Shown piece by piece: positions 33,268 to 41,854 of a DNA stretch of 64,000 nt. The notes beneath the pieces were generated by a model. That model searched no databases, was not told the DNA's origin, and saw only the letters and a list, made by a program, of their open reading frames with translations. Every line of letters starts with the position of its first letter. The stretch's first letter is position 1. Made by a program: the position numbers and the translations under genes. Origin of the DNA: Deinococcales bacterium (GTDB lineage Bacteria; Deinococcota; Deinococci; Deinococcales; JAAFIG01); the NCBI GenBank assembly GCA_013298595.1, contig JAAFIG010000005.1:97544-161543 (forward strand), written 5' to 3'.

Positions 33268-33948
33268 ATGGATAGATACACACGCATTCTCTACTCGTTG
33301 CAACATCGTCCGTTGCTAACTGAACCAAATGGTATTTCGTTAGTTAGTATTATCAGCATTCCTGAAGACACAGATTTTAATACTGTTAGACGCGCTTTAG
33401 ACATCGTTCGTTATATTCATGGTGATGGTAACTTACCAGCAATTAGCGTCCAATCATTTCAAGACATCAATCCAGCTGCTTTAGAATACGATCAGAACAA
33501 TGACGGTACAATTCGACCTCGAGCTATTCTGGTCAACCTCGAGCTTGGATATTCCGAATATGATGTGATTCACGAAATAGGACATCTGCTAGATATTGCG
33601 ATTGCCCAAAATCAATATGCCAGTCGAATCAATCACCCTTTACTCAAAGCGTGGCGCGAAGCTATCGAAAATACCAAGACCGTTCAACAATTACACCGTT
33701 TAGAAGCATACGATGTAGACCAAGAAGAATTACAATATTTACTTGATCCAGCCGAACTATTTGCTCGTTCTTATGCTCAATTTATTGCAACTGCAAGTAC
33801 GGATAGTACGTTCCGTAATGAAGTCGGACAACAAGTAAGCCATGTGTTGCGGACAAGATTATTTGCCCGACAATGGAATAATGAAGAATTTGAACCTGTT
33901 GCCTATGCGTTTGAACAATTGTTTGCTAGACTAGGTTGGGTGAAATAA
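33268..33948 (+). CDS. Zincin-type metallopeptidase in the glyS-tail insert
   Basis: A 226-aa protein with HEIGH at residues 102-106 (HExxH zinc site) and the downstream segment DPAELFARSYAQF (Glu163), a plausible third-ligand motif. Together these resemble metallopeptidase domains found in phage MuF-type and polymorphic toxin proteins. No signal peptide. SD AGGTGA before ATG 33268. Its TAA overlaps the ATG of the next small gene (TAATG). Two CTCGAG sites only; AT-richer than glyS. Target unknown. Confidence 0.75.
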   Translation: MDRYTRILYSLQHRPLLTEPNGISLVSIISIPEDTDFNTVRRALDIVRYIHGDGNLPAISVQSFQDINPAALEYDQNNDGTIRPRAILVNLELGYSEYDVIHEIGHLLDIAIAQNQYASRINHPLLKAWREAIENTKTVQQLHRLEAYDVDQEELQYLLDPAELFARSYAQFIATASTDSTFRNEVGQQVSHVLRTRLFARQWNNEEFEPVAYAFEQLFARLGWVK

Positions 33949-34133
33949 TGGTACAAATTCCAGAATTAAACATTGCAGATGAAAAAGTGCCACTTGAGCA
34001 AGCAATGGCTTATGTCGTGGATAAGTATGGTTACACCCCTAAAGAAGCACGTAATTACGTTATGCGAAAACGGCATGGATACGAAAAGCGTGAAACCTTA
34101 CCAGATGGTACCGTTCGTGTGACAATGTATTGA
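33948..34133 (+). CDS. 61-aa partner protein of the zincin
   Basis: A 61-residue protein whose central part is helical and charged (EQAMAYVVDKYGYTPKEARNY) with a basic MRKRHGYEKR stretch and a short beta-like C-terminus (GTVRVTMY). Start by TAATG overlap with the zincin stop; a slightly upstream ATG at 33936 in the same frame is possible. I do not recognise the family. Tight coupling with a predicted peptidase suggests an inhibitor, antitoxin or substrate. Confidence 0.65.
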   Translation: MVQIPELNIADEKVPLEQAMAYVVDKYGYTPKEARNYVMRKRHGYEKRETLPDGTVRVTMY

Positions 34134-34146
34134 CAATAAAACTTGC

Positions 34147-34190
34147 ATATGAACGACCTCGAGCAATTCTTGCGAGAGCAATTACGGTAA
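34147..34190 (+). repeat. glyS 3'-end direct repeat, right copy (glyS tail remnant)
   Basis: Encodes an orphan [13 protein letters not shown] followed by TAA, differing from the true glyS C-terminus at one residue. It has no SD, so it is a non-functional tail copy marking the right end of the insert. Confidence 0.9.
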
Positions 34191-34245
34191 ATAAAATGTG
34201 GGTGGGCAACTGCTCACCTAATTTGTTTTGATGTGCTAAGTATCT

Positions 34246-34989
34246 TTATGCTCTTGCTTCAATACGTTGACACAAGTTCTGCACAATAATCAGATGCTCG
34301 GGCATAAGTTTGCTTTGGTAGATTAAAGCACTTCTGGCGTATAAAACTAGTGCTGCTTCGGCTCGAGCAATGATACTTTCAGAATCAAAGCCAAGAGCTT
34401 TCCAGAATGCGTTTCTCCAAATTTCGTCGGGTTGGGCATCTCGGACTGAACTCCAAAAAATGTTTTCTGAATTGGTCAGTACTCCACTAGCTAAAGCACC
34501 AACATTAGCTAAATTGGGTAATAGGTTTACCATGGCATACAATACTTTCTCGAGATGCTGTTGTTGCAAACCACCAAGAATTTTTTGCACATACTCAGCA
34601 TTTTCTGCCAGTACCCAACTGATGCTGATGTCAGCAGCCGCTTGTACTGTTTCCCACTTAAAATCTCGAGCACGTTGCTGCAAGTTGACATACCAGTTTT
34701 CGGGGTCAAACATGATTTTGGCTTCTCGAGTTGCGCCAATGTTTAGCAGCGCCTTCCACGGGTCAGAAAGCATCAATTCACGGTTTGTGGTATCCAAAAA
34801 ATTGATGTTCACCAAACGATTTTCAAAGTAAAACATTTGATCTGGTGGACGTTCACCATGGACAATCACATGAATGTCTACATCGCTGAACGCATTCATT
34901 CGGTTTCGAGCAGCACTGCCGATCAAAACAACACTCAGTGTATTGGGATTCTGCTCGAGAGGTGCAATAATTTTTTGTAGAAAGTCCAT
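34246..34989 (-). CDS. Nucleotidyltransferase-fold protein
   Basis: A 247-aa protein of the polymerase-beta nucleotidyltransferase superfamily. It has GSAARNRMNAFSDVDIHVI (GS plus DxD, residues ~24-42), with a third acidic residue likely in LVNINFLD, followed by an all-helical C-terminal region. Resembles aminoglycoside nucleotidyltransferase-like enzymes of unknown substrate. Monocistronic on the minus strand. Confidence 0.86.
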   Translation of the reverse strand: MDFLQKIIAPLEQNPNTLSVVLIGSAARNRMNAFSDVDIHVIVHGERPPDQMFYFENRLVNINFLDTTNRELMLSDPWKALLNIGATREAKIMFDPENWYVNLQQRARDFKWETVQAAADISISWVLAENAEYVQKILGGLQQQHLEKVLYAMVNLLPNLANVGALASGVLTNSENIFWSSVRDAQPDEIWRNAFWKALGFDSESIIARAEAALVLYARSALIYQSKLMPEHLIIVQNLCQRIEARA

Positions 34990-35178
34990 ACTTCAGTGTA
35001 CGACTTACTAATCATCACTTGCATAATATGAGAAGCAAATTCACCGAACAAATTACTCACAACAAAGCCGTTGCTGTGGCTGTTTGCATTTGCTCCTCGA
35101 GCCAGAATAAAACTTCTATTTTCTAATTCGAGACTTGGGTGCAAGTTGTATCTTTTTGCCAAATGCTAGAATTACGCT
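34990..35178. other. 189-bp intergenic stretch with possible decayed coding sequence
   Basis: On the minus strand a frame opens at a TTG (35162) and reads RSFILARGANANSHSNG in protein-like fashion before running into the nucleotidyltransferase gene. There is no good start signal, so a pseudogene fragment or chance are both possible. TAGAAT (35167-35172) belongs to the next + gene. Confidence 0.3.
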
Positions 35179-35673
35179 ATGAGCGAAAAAATCCAAGACA
35201 TCCTTGTATTCCAATTTTCTGCTTCGTTGCAAATGCTGGGCAATGCCATTCGTGCTTGCCCTGATGAAGTCTGGGGCAATGAAATCAGTTATTACGAGTT
35301 TTGGTATTACGCTTATCACACGATTTTCTGGACAGATTTTTATTTGTCGGATGTGCCAGAAGAAGATTTTCGTCCCCCTGCACCATTTACGCTGGGTGAA
35401 TTTGAAGCTGATATTTTACCACCTCGAGTGTATACGCCAGCCGAATTGCTCGAGTATCTCGAGTTTGTGCAGACCAAGTGTAAAACGTATATCTCGGGGT
35501 TGACTGCCGAAAGCATGATGCAACATCTCAAAATTGGCAAACGTGATTACAGCCGTCTCGAGTGGTTGTTGTATAACTTGCGGCATGTTCAACATCATGC
35601 TGCACAACTGAATTTATTGTTGCGGCAACGCACAGATTCTGCGCCAAACTGGGTCTCGAGAGGTAAAATTTAA
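35179..35673 (+). CDS. DinB-family protein (third copy)
   Basis: A 164-aa DinB-fold protein with YYAYHTIFWTDFYL near the N-terminus (first metal His region) and RHVQHHAAQLNLLLRQ near the C-terminus (His pair). Function unknown; third member of the superfamily in this window. TAGAAT is 6 nt from the ATG (leaderless). Confidence 0.88.
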   Translation: MSEKIQDILVFQFSASLQMLGNAIRACPDEVWGNEISYYEFWYYAYHTIFWTDFYLSDVPEEDFRPPAPFTLGEFEADILPPRVYTPAELLEYLEFVQTKCKTYISGLTAESMMQHLKIGKRDYSRLEWLLYNLRHVQHHAAQLNLLLRQRTDSAPNWVSRGKI

Positions 35674-35728
35674 GCAAGACTACTGCGCTTGTCATGCCGT
35701 TGCCATCTTTCTCGAGTAACCTTTTTTC

Positions 35729-36901
35729 ATGCGTTTACTCTGGGCTTTATTGGCAGTGTTTGCTGTACTGTTTTCACTTGTTACGGCGAATCAATTGCAA
35801 TCTGGGCGAGCTATTCGTGATGTCGAAACGCTGGTTGGCTTTGGTGCTCGAGTTTCGGGTAGTACCAATCTCGAGGTGGCGGCAAAGTTTTTGCAATCGG
35901 AGTATCAAAAAGTTGGTTTGAAAACGGAAATTGAACTGTTTTCTTTTGAGCGTTTGCGTGATTTTGGCTCGAGTGTCACAGCGGGTTCGCAAAAATTGGC
36001 TGCGGATACGTTGTACAGTTCGCAAATTTCGGATATCGAAGGTTTAGCTGTGCGTGTACCAAATTTTGGTAGCAAAGAAGATTATCAGAACCTCAGTGTC
36101 AAAGCTCGAGTGGTGCTGGTCAAGCGTGGTGGTATTCCATTTCTCGAGAAAGCTCGGGCGGCTCAAGCGGCTGGGGCAATTGCTGTGGTGATTGTCAATA
36201 GTGTGCCTGGGCGGTTAAGTGCTAATTTATTGGGTGATTTTGCTATTCCTGTGGTGGCAGTTTCTGGTGCGGATGGGACTCCGTTGCTTGAGCAAGTTGC
36301 AAAAAACGCTGTGCGCTTGCGAGTGATTGCTGATGTTCGCCGCACTTCCATTACTGGGCGTAATGTTGTGGCTAGGGGTTCGGATGCCGCCCCAAAACTG
36401 ATTCTTGGAGCGCATTTTGATAGTGTGCCTGGCAGCCCAGGAGCGAATGATAATGCCAGTGGCACAGCTGCAATTCTCGAGATGGCACGACGTTTACCTG
36501 CATCTCTAAGGGCACAAATTTGGTTTGTGTCTTTTGATGCCGAAGAAGATGGTTTGCTTGGCTCGAGTGCTTTTGTGCAGAATTTACCTACGGCAACTTT
36601 GGATGGTTTAAAAGCCATGCTGAATTTTGATATGGTCGCTGTGAATAATAAAATTTCGGTGGGGGGCTCGAGTTCGTTAACGAAATTGATTCGTGGGATT
36701 CAGCCAAATATTGGAGAATTTCAGGATTTTGCGGGTTCAGATCATGCCAGTTTCTTAGCCGAGAGCGTGCCTGCTGTGTTTTTCTGGCGTGGATTTGAAC
36801 CTAATTATCATTTACCATCTGATAGCAAAGTGGATGCTGTACTGCTCGAGGAAACCATTTCGCTTGGTCTCGAGACTGTGCAAAAATTATTGGGTCAATA
36901 A
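35729..36901 (+). CDS. Secreted M28-family aminopeptidase with PA domain
   Basis: A 390-aa exported zinc peptidase with a signal peptide (residues 1-20). A protease-associated (PA) insert covers ~95-200. The M28 catalytic domain carries GAHFDSVPGSPGANDNASG (ligands), FDAEEDGLLGS (catalytic Glu plus ligand), LNFDMV and NYHLPSD. Cleaves N-terminal residues from peptides outside the cytoplasm. TAACCT is 6 nt from the ATG (leaderless). Confidence 0.94.
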   Translation: MRLLWALLAVFAVLFSLVTANQLQSGRAIRDVETLVGFGARVSGSTNLEVAAKFLQSEYQKVGLKTEIELFSFERLRDFGSSVTAGSQKLAADTLYSSQISDIEGLAVRVPNFGSKEDYQNLSVKARVVLVKRGGIPFLEKARAAQAAGAIAVVIVNSVPGRLSANLLGDFAIPVVAVSGADGTPLLEQVAKNAVRLRVIADVRRTSITGRNVVARGSDAAPKLILGAHFDSVPGSPGANDNASGTAAILEMARRLPASLRAQIWFVSFDAEEDGLLGSSAFVQNLPTATLDGLKAMLNFDMVAVNNKISVGGSSSLTKLIRGIQPNIGEFQDFAGSDHASFLAESVPAVFFWRGFEPNYHLPSDSKVDAVLLEETISLGLETVQKLLGQ

Positions 36902-36973
36902 GTACAGGTCTTGCTATTTTACTTGTGGCTTGAAACTCTCGAGATTTCAAGAAAACCCTGTGTGGAACGTGAT

Positions 36974-37003
36974 CGTAGGGGCGAGGCATTCCTCGCCCCT
37001 ACG
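36974..37003. repeat. REP-like palindromic element, copy C (best preserved)
   Basis: CGTAGGGGCGAGG-CATT-CCTCGCCCCTACG, a perfect 13-bp hairpin between convergent genes (M28 peptidase and etfA). Likely acts as a bidirectional terminator or mRNA stabiliser. Confidence 0.85.
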
Positions 37004-37017
37004 GGGAATTTGCTGTT

Positions 37018-37962
37018 TTAGTCGCGGAGTTTTTTGGCTGCGTCAATTAGCGCAGGCATAATCGTATGTAAGTCACCAATAATGCCGTAATCAGCAACTT
37101 TGAAAATAGGGGCTTCTGGGTCTTTGTTAATGGCAATAATATTCTTGGATTTTCCCATGCCCGATAAGTGCTGCACAGCTCCTGATACACCCACGGCAAT
37201 ATAGGCGTTGGGTTGAACTGTTTTACCTGTTTGACCAACTTGTTCTCCGTATGGTCGCCAACCTGCATCTACAGCGGCTCGAGTCGCACCAACACCTGCT
37301 CCGATAACATCGGCAAGTCCTTCGATTAGGGCAAAGTTTTCTGGGCTGCCCAATCCACGTCCACCAGTGACAACAAGACTGGCTTCGGTGAGGGCAACTC
37401 GAGTGGTTTTTTCTTGGATGCGTCCGAGAATATTGACACCACTGGCAGTTAATTCAAGTTCGACTTCGTATATTTCACCAGCAGCTCGAGTTTCAGCTAT
37501 TGCTTGGGTGTTTGGTTTAACACTGCATACAACAATCGGTGCAGTGGCTTCTAGGGTTTCTGTGACTCGAGCTAAGAAGGCGTAGTGTTGGATGCGTAAC
37601 CCACCTTCTATGCGTTCTATGTTTGTGGCATCTTCAAGGTAAGCTGCATCTAAGCGCACGGCGACTCGAGGGGCGAGTTCGCGTCCACCTCGAGAACCTG
37701 CCAGTAAAACGATTGTGGCTTCGGCTTGCTCAGCTAAATCAGCAATTGCTTTGGCAAATGTTTTAGCGGTGTATGGCTCGAGTAGTGCATCTTCGCAAAC
37801 CAAAACTTGATTGGCATATTGGGCGGCTTCAGTTGCGACTGCCCCAGCTCCTGTACCTAGTAACACTGCTGTGATATCTCCGCCAAGTTTTTGGGCTGCA
37901 CCAAGTAACTCGAGTGCAGATTTTTTAAGTTTTGTGTCAAATTCGCATTGAACGAGGATCAT
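37018..37962 (-). CDS. etfA: Electron transfer flavoprotein alpha subunit
   Basis: A 314-aa EtfA that, with EtfB, accepts electrons from acyl-CoA dehydrogenases and passes them toward quinone or other carriers. The C-terminal FAD domain shows [53 protein letters not shown] and [10 protein letters not shown]. Follows etfB by 9 bp; one operon. Electron donors would include beta-oxidation enzymes, in line with the enoyl-CoA hydratases nearby. Confidence 0.96.
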   Translation of the reverse strand: MILVQCEFDTKLKKSALELLGAAQKLGGDITAVLLGTGAGAVATEAAQYANQVLVCEDALLEPYTAKTFAKAIADLAEQAEATIVLLAGSRGGRELAPRVAVRLDAAYLEDATNIERIEGGLRIQHYAFLARVTETLEATAPIVVCSVKPNTQAIAETRAAGEIYEVELELTASGVNILGRIQEKTTRVALTEASLVVTGGRGLGSPENFALIEGLADVIGAGVGATRAAVDAGWRPYGEQVGQTGKTVQPNAYIAVGVSGAVQHLSGMGKSKNIIAINKDPEAPIFKVADYGIIGDLHTIMPALIDAAKKLRD

Positions 37963-37971
37963 ATGTCTCCT

Positions 37972-38724
37972 TTAAATAACTTTGGCTTCTTCGTGCAGTA
38001 GTTTTATCAGTTGTTCAGCAGCAGCGATGGGGTCTTTACCATCTATAAGTTTGTTTAAGCGGGCGCGTTCTTGGATTTCTTGGGCAACAATTTGCACTTT
38101 GCTGGTGCTGATTCCGTATTCGGCTGGGGTGGTCTTTTTCAGTTCTTTTTTCTTGGCTTTCATAATGTTGGGTAGTGTTGGGTAACGTGGTTCATTTAAG
38201 CCTTGTTGGGTGGTAATAATTGCAGGCAGTGTTAGCTCGAGGCTTTCTTTACCGTCGTCAACATCATGGGTGGCTTTGGCTTGATTATTATCGAGTGTAA
38301 GTTCGGTTGTCCAAGTGATTTGATTCCACTCGAGAGCTTCGGCAAGAGCTGCACCAAGGGCTTGTGAATCGGTATCGGCGTGTTGTCCGCCAACAAAAAC
38401 AATGTCTGGGTTTTCCTCGAGCACCACGGCTTTGAGAATTTTAGCTTGGGATACCACATCAAAAATGGTGTCAGTTTCGATATGAATGGCTCTTTCAATA
38501 CCCATGGCAAGGGCGCGACGAATGGCATCTTCAAAGCGGTTTGAGCCAAGGGCAACAGCAATGGTGTTGGCACCGCCTTCATTGATTCGTAAGGCTTGTT
38601 CCACACCGTATTCGTCCATGCCATCGAGTGCCATTGTGGTGCCATCAAAATCCATTTTGCTTGCTTTGGTTTTGACTTTGGCTTCGGCATCAGGGACTTG
38701 TCTGATTAAACACAGGATTTTCAT
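37972..38724 (-). CDS. etfB: Electron transfer flavoprotein beta subunit
   Basis: A 250-aa EtfB. Typical features are KILCLIRQVPD at the N-terminus, MDEYGVEQALRINE, the AMP-binding VALGSNRFEDAIRRALAMGIERAIHI and FVGGQHADTDSQALGAALAE. SD GAGGAG 6 nt before the ATG; the G-rich part of the SD is the end of a CTCGAG. First gene of the etfBA operon. Confidence 0.96.
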   Translation of the reverse strand: MKILCLIRQVPDAEAKVKTKASKMDFDGTTMALDGMDEYGVEQALRINEGGANTIAVALGSNRFEDAIRRALAMGIERAIHIETDTIFDVVSQAKILKAVVLEENPDIVFVGGQHADTDSQALGAALAEALEWNQITWTTELTLDNNQAKATHDVDDGKESLELTLPAIITTQQGLNEPRYPTLPNIMKAKKKELKKTTPAEYGISTSKVQIVAQEIQERARLNKLIDGKDPIAAAEQLIKLLHEEAKVI

Positions 38725-38797
38725 TATTGCTCCTCGAGATTTTATTTATACTCAGTCTAAAATTCGCTTTGTTGCGCGTCAAGCTGCTTTGTCCCAA

Positions 38798-40555
38798 TCA
38801 TTTTGCCAAATTGCTTAATTTGACTGTGTACTCGAGTCTTCTTGAACGGCGCTTTGGTACGTCCACATCCCAGAGTGGCATAAAAACACTGGATTGATAA
38901 TGTTTTTGTCCTTCAAATTCGCTGTTAACAGGGTGTGTCCAGAGTGTGGCTTCTCGAGAGAAATTAAAAATCAGCTCTGTGCCTAACCATTGGTCGCGCC
39001 AACCAGCGGTTTGAACTGCTCGGTGCTCGAGTTGTGCGCCTAAGTTAGAAACGGCAGTGCCATTGACAATAAATTGGCGATCTACGGATTGGGCTGTGAG
39101 CAGTGCAAAATTCCATAAACTGCCAAAGCGCAAAACAATATCCCAATCGCCTTTGTTATGAATTTGGTATTCGATTTCTAAGGTGTTTTCCTTGGGTTTT
39201 AAGCGCACCGCTTTTTTGATTTCCACAGCGACGGGTGCACCTGCGGGTCCGCGTACTGTGCCAAGTCGAGTCAGTGTCACACGGTCGCGGTACTTACCGA
39301 TTTCATATAAGCCATCGGCAAAATCACCCAGTTCAAGATAATCTCCGCTGGCAAAGGCAGCCAGTGTACTTGCTTCAGGCTCGAGGAAATGATCGGTTAA
39401 AGATAATTTGTGGCTAAACGGGTCGCAGAGGTTAGCGGCGGCTTCTCGGGCATCAAATTCAAGAATGCCGCCACCTCGAGCCGCACTAAAATACAAATTC
39501 ATGGTGTGAGCTTCGGCAATCACGTCGGGTGTGCCATCAAAATCCAGATCGCGGTAATTGATATCTAACCAACCGTATTTGCGTGGCTCGAGGATATTCT
39601 CGGCTTTGATCAGATTGCGGTACGCCGCAAATCGCAAATAATTGCTGTGCGAGCCACTTTCTTGAAGTACCGCGCTGTCTTCGGCACGCCATAAATGGGC
39701 AAAGGCTTCGTCTGGTACCCGAAAGACATCGTTGAGTTTTTCCGAGGCATACCGAATGCGTTGTTGTAAATGCCCAATTCCAGGGTAACGATGCAGCACT
39801 TCACGCCAACTCGAGCGAGGTGGTAATTGTGGTGCTGTACTTGGTAAGTAGACCACTTCGGCACGTCGGGTTGCATCGAGTAAGGTGGATAAACGCATGG
39901 TTTCAAAATGCTCGAGATGCTCAAGTAAACTCAGGAAGCCCTTGCTACGTCCAGCAATATCCTCGAGTTTAACCAGTAATACAGTATCCCCACTAAATAG
40001 GGGCACACTACCTAATTGGGCTTGTGAAGCCCGAAAAACCCGAATCGATTTACCCATTTCTTCGGCAGCAAAAAGCATACCACTCGAGATACCTGCGGTT
40101 TGAAAAAGTGTTTCAGGTAAAATTGTAAATTCTAAATCTGTTTCGGCAAGTAAAGCTGGTAATTGTGCTTCCCAAGCAAATTCGGGAGTCCAAATTCCAC
40201 GTGGTGTTACGTCAAAAAATTTCTCGAGTAATATTGTGTGGGCTCTGACTTGCCCTAGGACATCAGCTTTTGGGGTAACAGCTAATAATGGGTGGTACAT
40301 TGCCCCAGTGATAAATTCAACTCTTGAACGCAAAGCCGCTAATCTTGACAAAGCAATTGGCTCGAGGCGCTCTAACCATTCGAGTAATGCCCCAGATAAA
40401 TACAAATTACTTTTCAGTTTAGGGCGGGCTTCTAAGGCTGCTAAAGCGGGCAAGTACGCATCACGTAAAGCCCGTTGTACACCTTCCTCGAGATTGCCAA
40501 CAGGTTGATGGGCGTATAAAACCAATGCAATGCGTGGCGTTGCCAAAATCTTCAC
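38798..40555 (-). CDS. GH57-family glucan-acting enzyme (4-alpha-glucanotransferase/amylase-like)
   Basis: A ~585-aa protein with the GH57 barrel start ALVLYAHQPVGN (His motif 1), GAMYHPLLAVTP (motif 2), GIWTPEFAWEAQL (motif 3 region), then central DUF1925-like helices and a C-terminal beta-sandwich of the DUF1926 type. Expected to act on alpha-glucans in the cytoplasm. Its catalytic residues need alignment, since motif 3 departs from the usual WxxERVW pattern. The start is uncertain: GTG 40555 is preferred over an upstream TTG at 40588. Divergent from the lacI-type gene and its sugar ABC importer. Confidence 0.82.
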   Translation of the reverse strand: MKILATPRIALVLYAHQPVGNLEEGVQRALRDAYLPALAALEARPKLKSNLYLSGALLEWLERLEPIALSRLAALRSRVEFITGAMYHPLLAVTPKADVLGQVRAHTILLEKFFDVTPRGIWTPEFAWEAQLPALLAETDLEFTILPETLFQTAGISSGMLFAAEEMGKSIRVFRASQAQLGSVPLFSGDTVLLVKLEDIAGRSKGFLSLLEHLEHFETMRLSTLLDATRRAEVVYLPSTAPQLPPRSSWREVLHRYPGIGHLQQRIRYASEKLNDVFRVPDEAFAHLWRAEDSAVLQESGSHSNYLRFAAYRNLIKAENILEPRKYGWLDINYRDLDFDGTPDVIAEAHTMNLYFSAARGGGILEFDAREAAANLCDPFSHKLSLTDHFLEPEASTLAAFASGDYLELGDFADGLYEIGKYRDRVTLTRLGTVRGPAGAPVAVEIKKAVRLKPKENTLEIEYQIHNKGDWDIVLRFGSLWNFALLTAQSVDRQFIVNGTAVSNLGAQLEHRAVQTAGWRDQWLGTELIFNFSREATLWTHPVNSEFEGQKHYQSSVFMPLWDVDVPKRRSRRLEYTVKLSNLAK

Positions 40556-40671
40556 CTTCTCTGTTAAGTTTCTGCAAAAAAATTGCAATCACATCATCTT
40601 GAGCGAATTGCTCGAGATTCGAGATTACTCGAGAGATGCTATTTCGACAAGGGGCGAAGAAAAAAGGGGGC

Positions 40672-40700
40672 TTGACAGAATAGTGCTGTCTGAGTATTCT
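40672..40700 (+). promoter_or_regulatory. Promoter of the LacI-type regulator gene
   Basis: TTGACA (40672-40677), 17-bp spacer, TATTCT (40695-40700). Near-consensus and followed immediately by the operator palindrome. Confidence 0.82.
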
Positions 40701-40729
40701 GCACACGTTTAGATAAACGTGTGCAGAAT
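40696..40729. promoter_or_regulatory. Operator-like perfect inverted repeat
   Basis: ATTCTGCACACGTTTA, two bases GA, then TAAACGTGTGCAGAAT: 16-bp perfect arms covering the -10 and transcription start. An ideal site for autorepression by the adjacent LacI-family protein and possibly for control of the divergent GH57 gene. A second hairpin, GTGTC-N6-GACAC (~40737-40752), lies in the leader. Confidence 0.8.
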
Positions 40730-40779
40730 ATAACTTGTGTCGTCCAAGACACATGTTATTCATTTCTCGAGGAAATCGT

Positions 40780-41757
40780 ATGAGCTTATCTCGTCGTGCC
40801 ACAATCAAAGATGTTGCCAAGGCAGCAGGTGTGACGTACCCAACAGTCTCACGTGTTTTATCTGGTAAACCATATGTGGCAGCCAACACTCGAGAACGGG
40901 TGCTCAATGCAGTCAACGAATTGGGTTACCGACCATCAGCCGCAGCCCGCAGTATGGTCACGCAACGCACCAATTTAATTGCCATGCTTGTGCCACACCT
41001 GACCGACCCTAATTTTGGTGTTTTATTTGCAGGCGCAGAACGCGAAGCCAGAGAGTCTGGTTATAGCGTGCTGGTGACAGATTTTGATTCAGCTACCGAT
41101 ACAGGCGGTATTCTTGCCGAACATCGCGTGGATGGTGTCCTAATTCTCGAGCCACAAAATTTTTATCGCCAAGACCGTGTCACAGAACTCCTAACCGAAC
41201 TGCCCGTAGTCGAACTCGATGATGCTCCTATAGATCATAAAAATGGTGGCAGATTAGTTGCTCAGCACCTACAAAGCCTTGGGCATCAACAGGTTGTTTT
41301 TGTTGGCGGACCACCTAGCGCACCACATGCCACAGGGCGTTACGCAGGTTTACTCGAGCTTTACCCTCAAGCCAAATGGTTCAGTGGCGATTGGACAGTC
41401 GAAAGCGGGGCATCTTTACTCGAGGCAGCCATGACCAGCCAACCAACAGCTATTTTTGCTGCTAACGATTATGTGGCTTTGGGTTTAATGCACGCTTTAC
41501 AAAACAGAGGTTTACACATTCCAAACGATATTTCAGTTGTTGGTTTTGATGACATCCCACTTGCTAAATACTTTGCTCCAGCATTAAGTACAGTCCAACA
41601 ACCACTCGAACAACAAGGCGCTCGAGCGGCTGCATTGCTGATTGCTAAGTTACAAGGTCGAGTGCCAACCCGTCCCCAAGCAGAAACACCTCTTTTGGTT
41701 ATTCGCCAATCAACTGCGCCACCTAAATTAACTTACATCACTTCAGGAGGTGTTTAG
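40780..41757 (+). CDS. LacI-family transcriptional regulator
   Basis: A 325-aa repressor. The N-terminal HTH/hinge reads IKDVAKAAGVTYPTVSRVLSGKPYV and TRERVLNAVNELGYRPSAAAR; a periplasmic-binding-like effector domain follows (VVGFDDIPLAKYF, ALSTVQQPLEQQGARAA). Expected effector is a glucan-derived sugar imported by the following ABC system. ATG 40780 chosen because the HTH starts right after it; its SD GAGGA is the 3' half of a CTCGAG. Likely autoregulated via the upstream palindrome. Confidence 0.95.
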   Translation: MSLSRRATIKDVAKAAGVTYPTVSRVLSGKPYVAANTRERVLNAVNELGYRPSAAARSMVTQRTNLIAMLVPHLTDPNFGVLFAGAEREARESGYSVLVTDFDSATDTGGILAEHRVDGVLILEPQNFYRQDRVTELLTELPVVELDDAPIDHKNGGRLVAQHLQSLGHQQVVFVGGPPSAPHATGRYAGLLELYPQAKWFSGDWTVESGASLLEAAMTSQPTAIFAANDYVALGLMHALQNRGLHIPNDISVVGFDDIPLAKYFAPALSTVQQPLEQQGARAAALLIAKLQGRVPTRPQAETPLLVIRQSTAPPKLTYITSGGV

Positions 41758-41768
41758 CTCCTGAAGTC
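41740..41768 (+). terminator. Hairpin spanning the lacI-type stop codon
   Basis: ACTTCAGGAG / CTCCTGAAGT, a 10-bp stem with an 8-nt loop that contains the TAG stop; followed by CTTGG, so it lacks a proper T-run. Either a weak attenuator or an mRNA-stabilising structure before the importer genes. Confidence 0.55.
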
Positions 41769-41854
41769 TTGGAGCCAATGATAAAACATGTCTAATCAGT
41801 TCTGCCGTAATTTATGTTAATCTGAAATCCGCAATAAAAATTCAGGAGGATGGA

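Noticed and set aside
34935..35162. 75-aa minus-strand frame upstream of the nucleotidyltransferase gene
   Set aside because: TTG start without any signal and overlap with a recognised gene; at most a decayed fragment.
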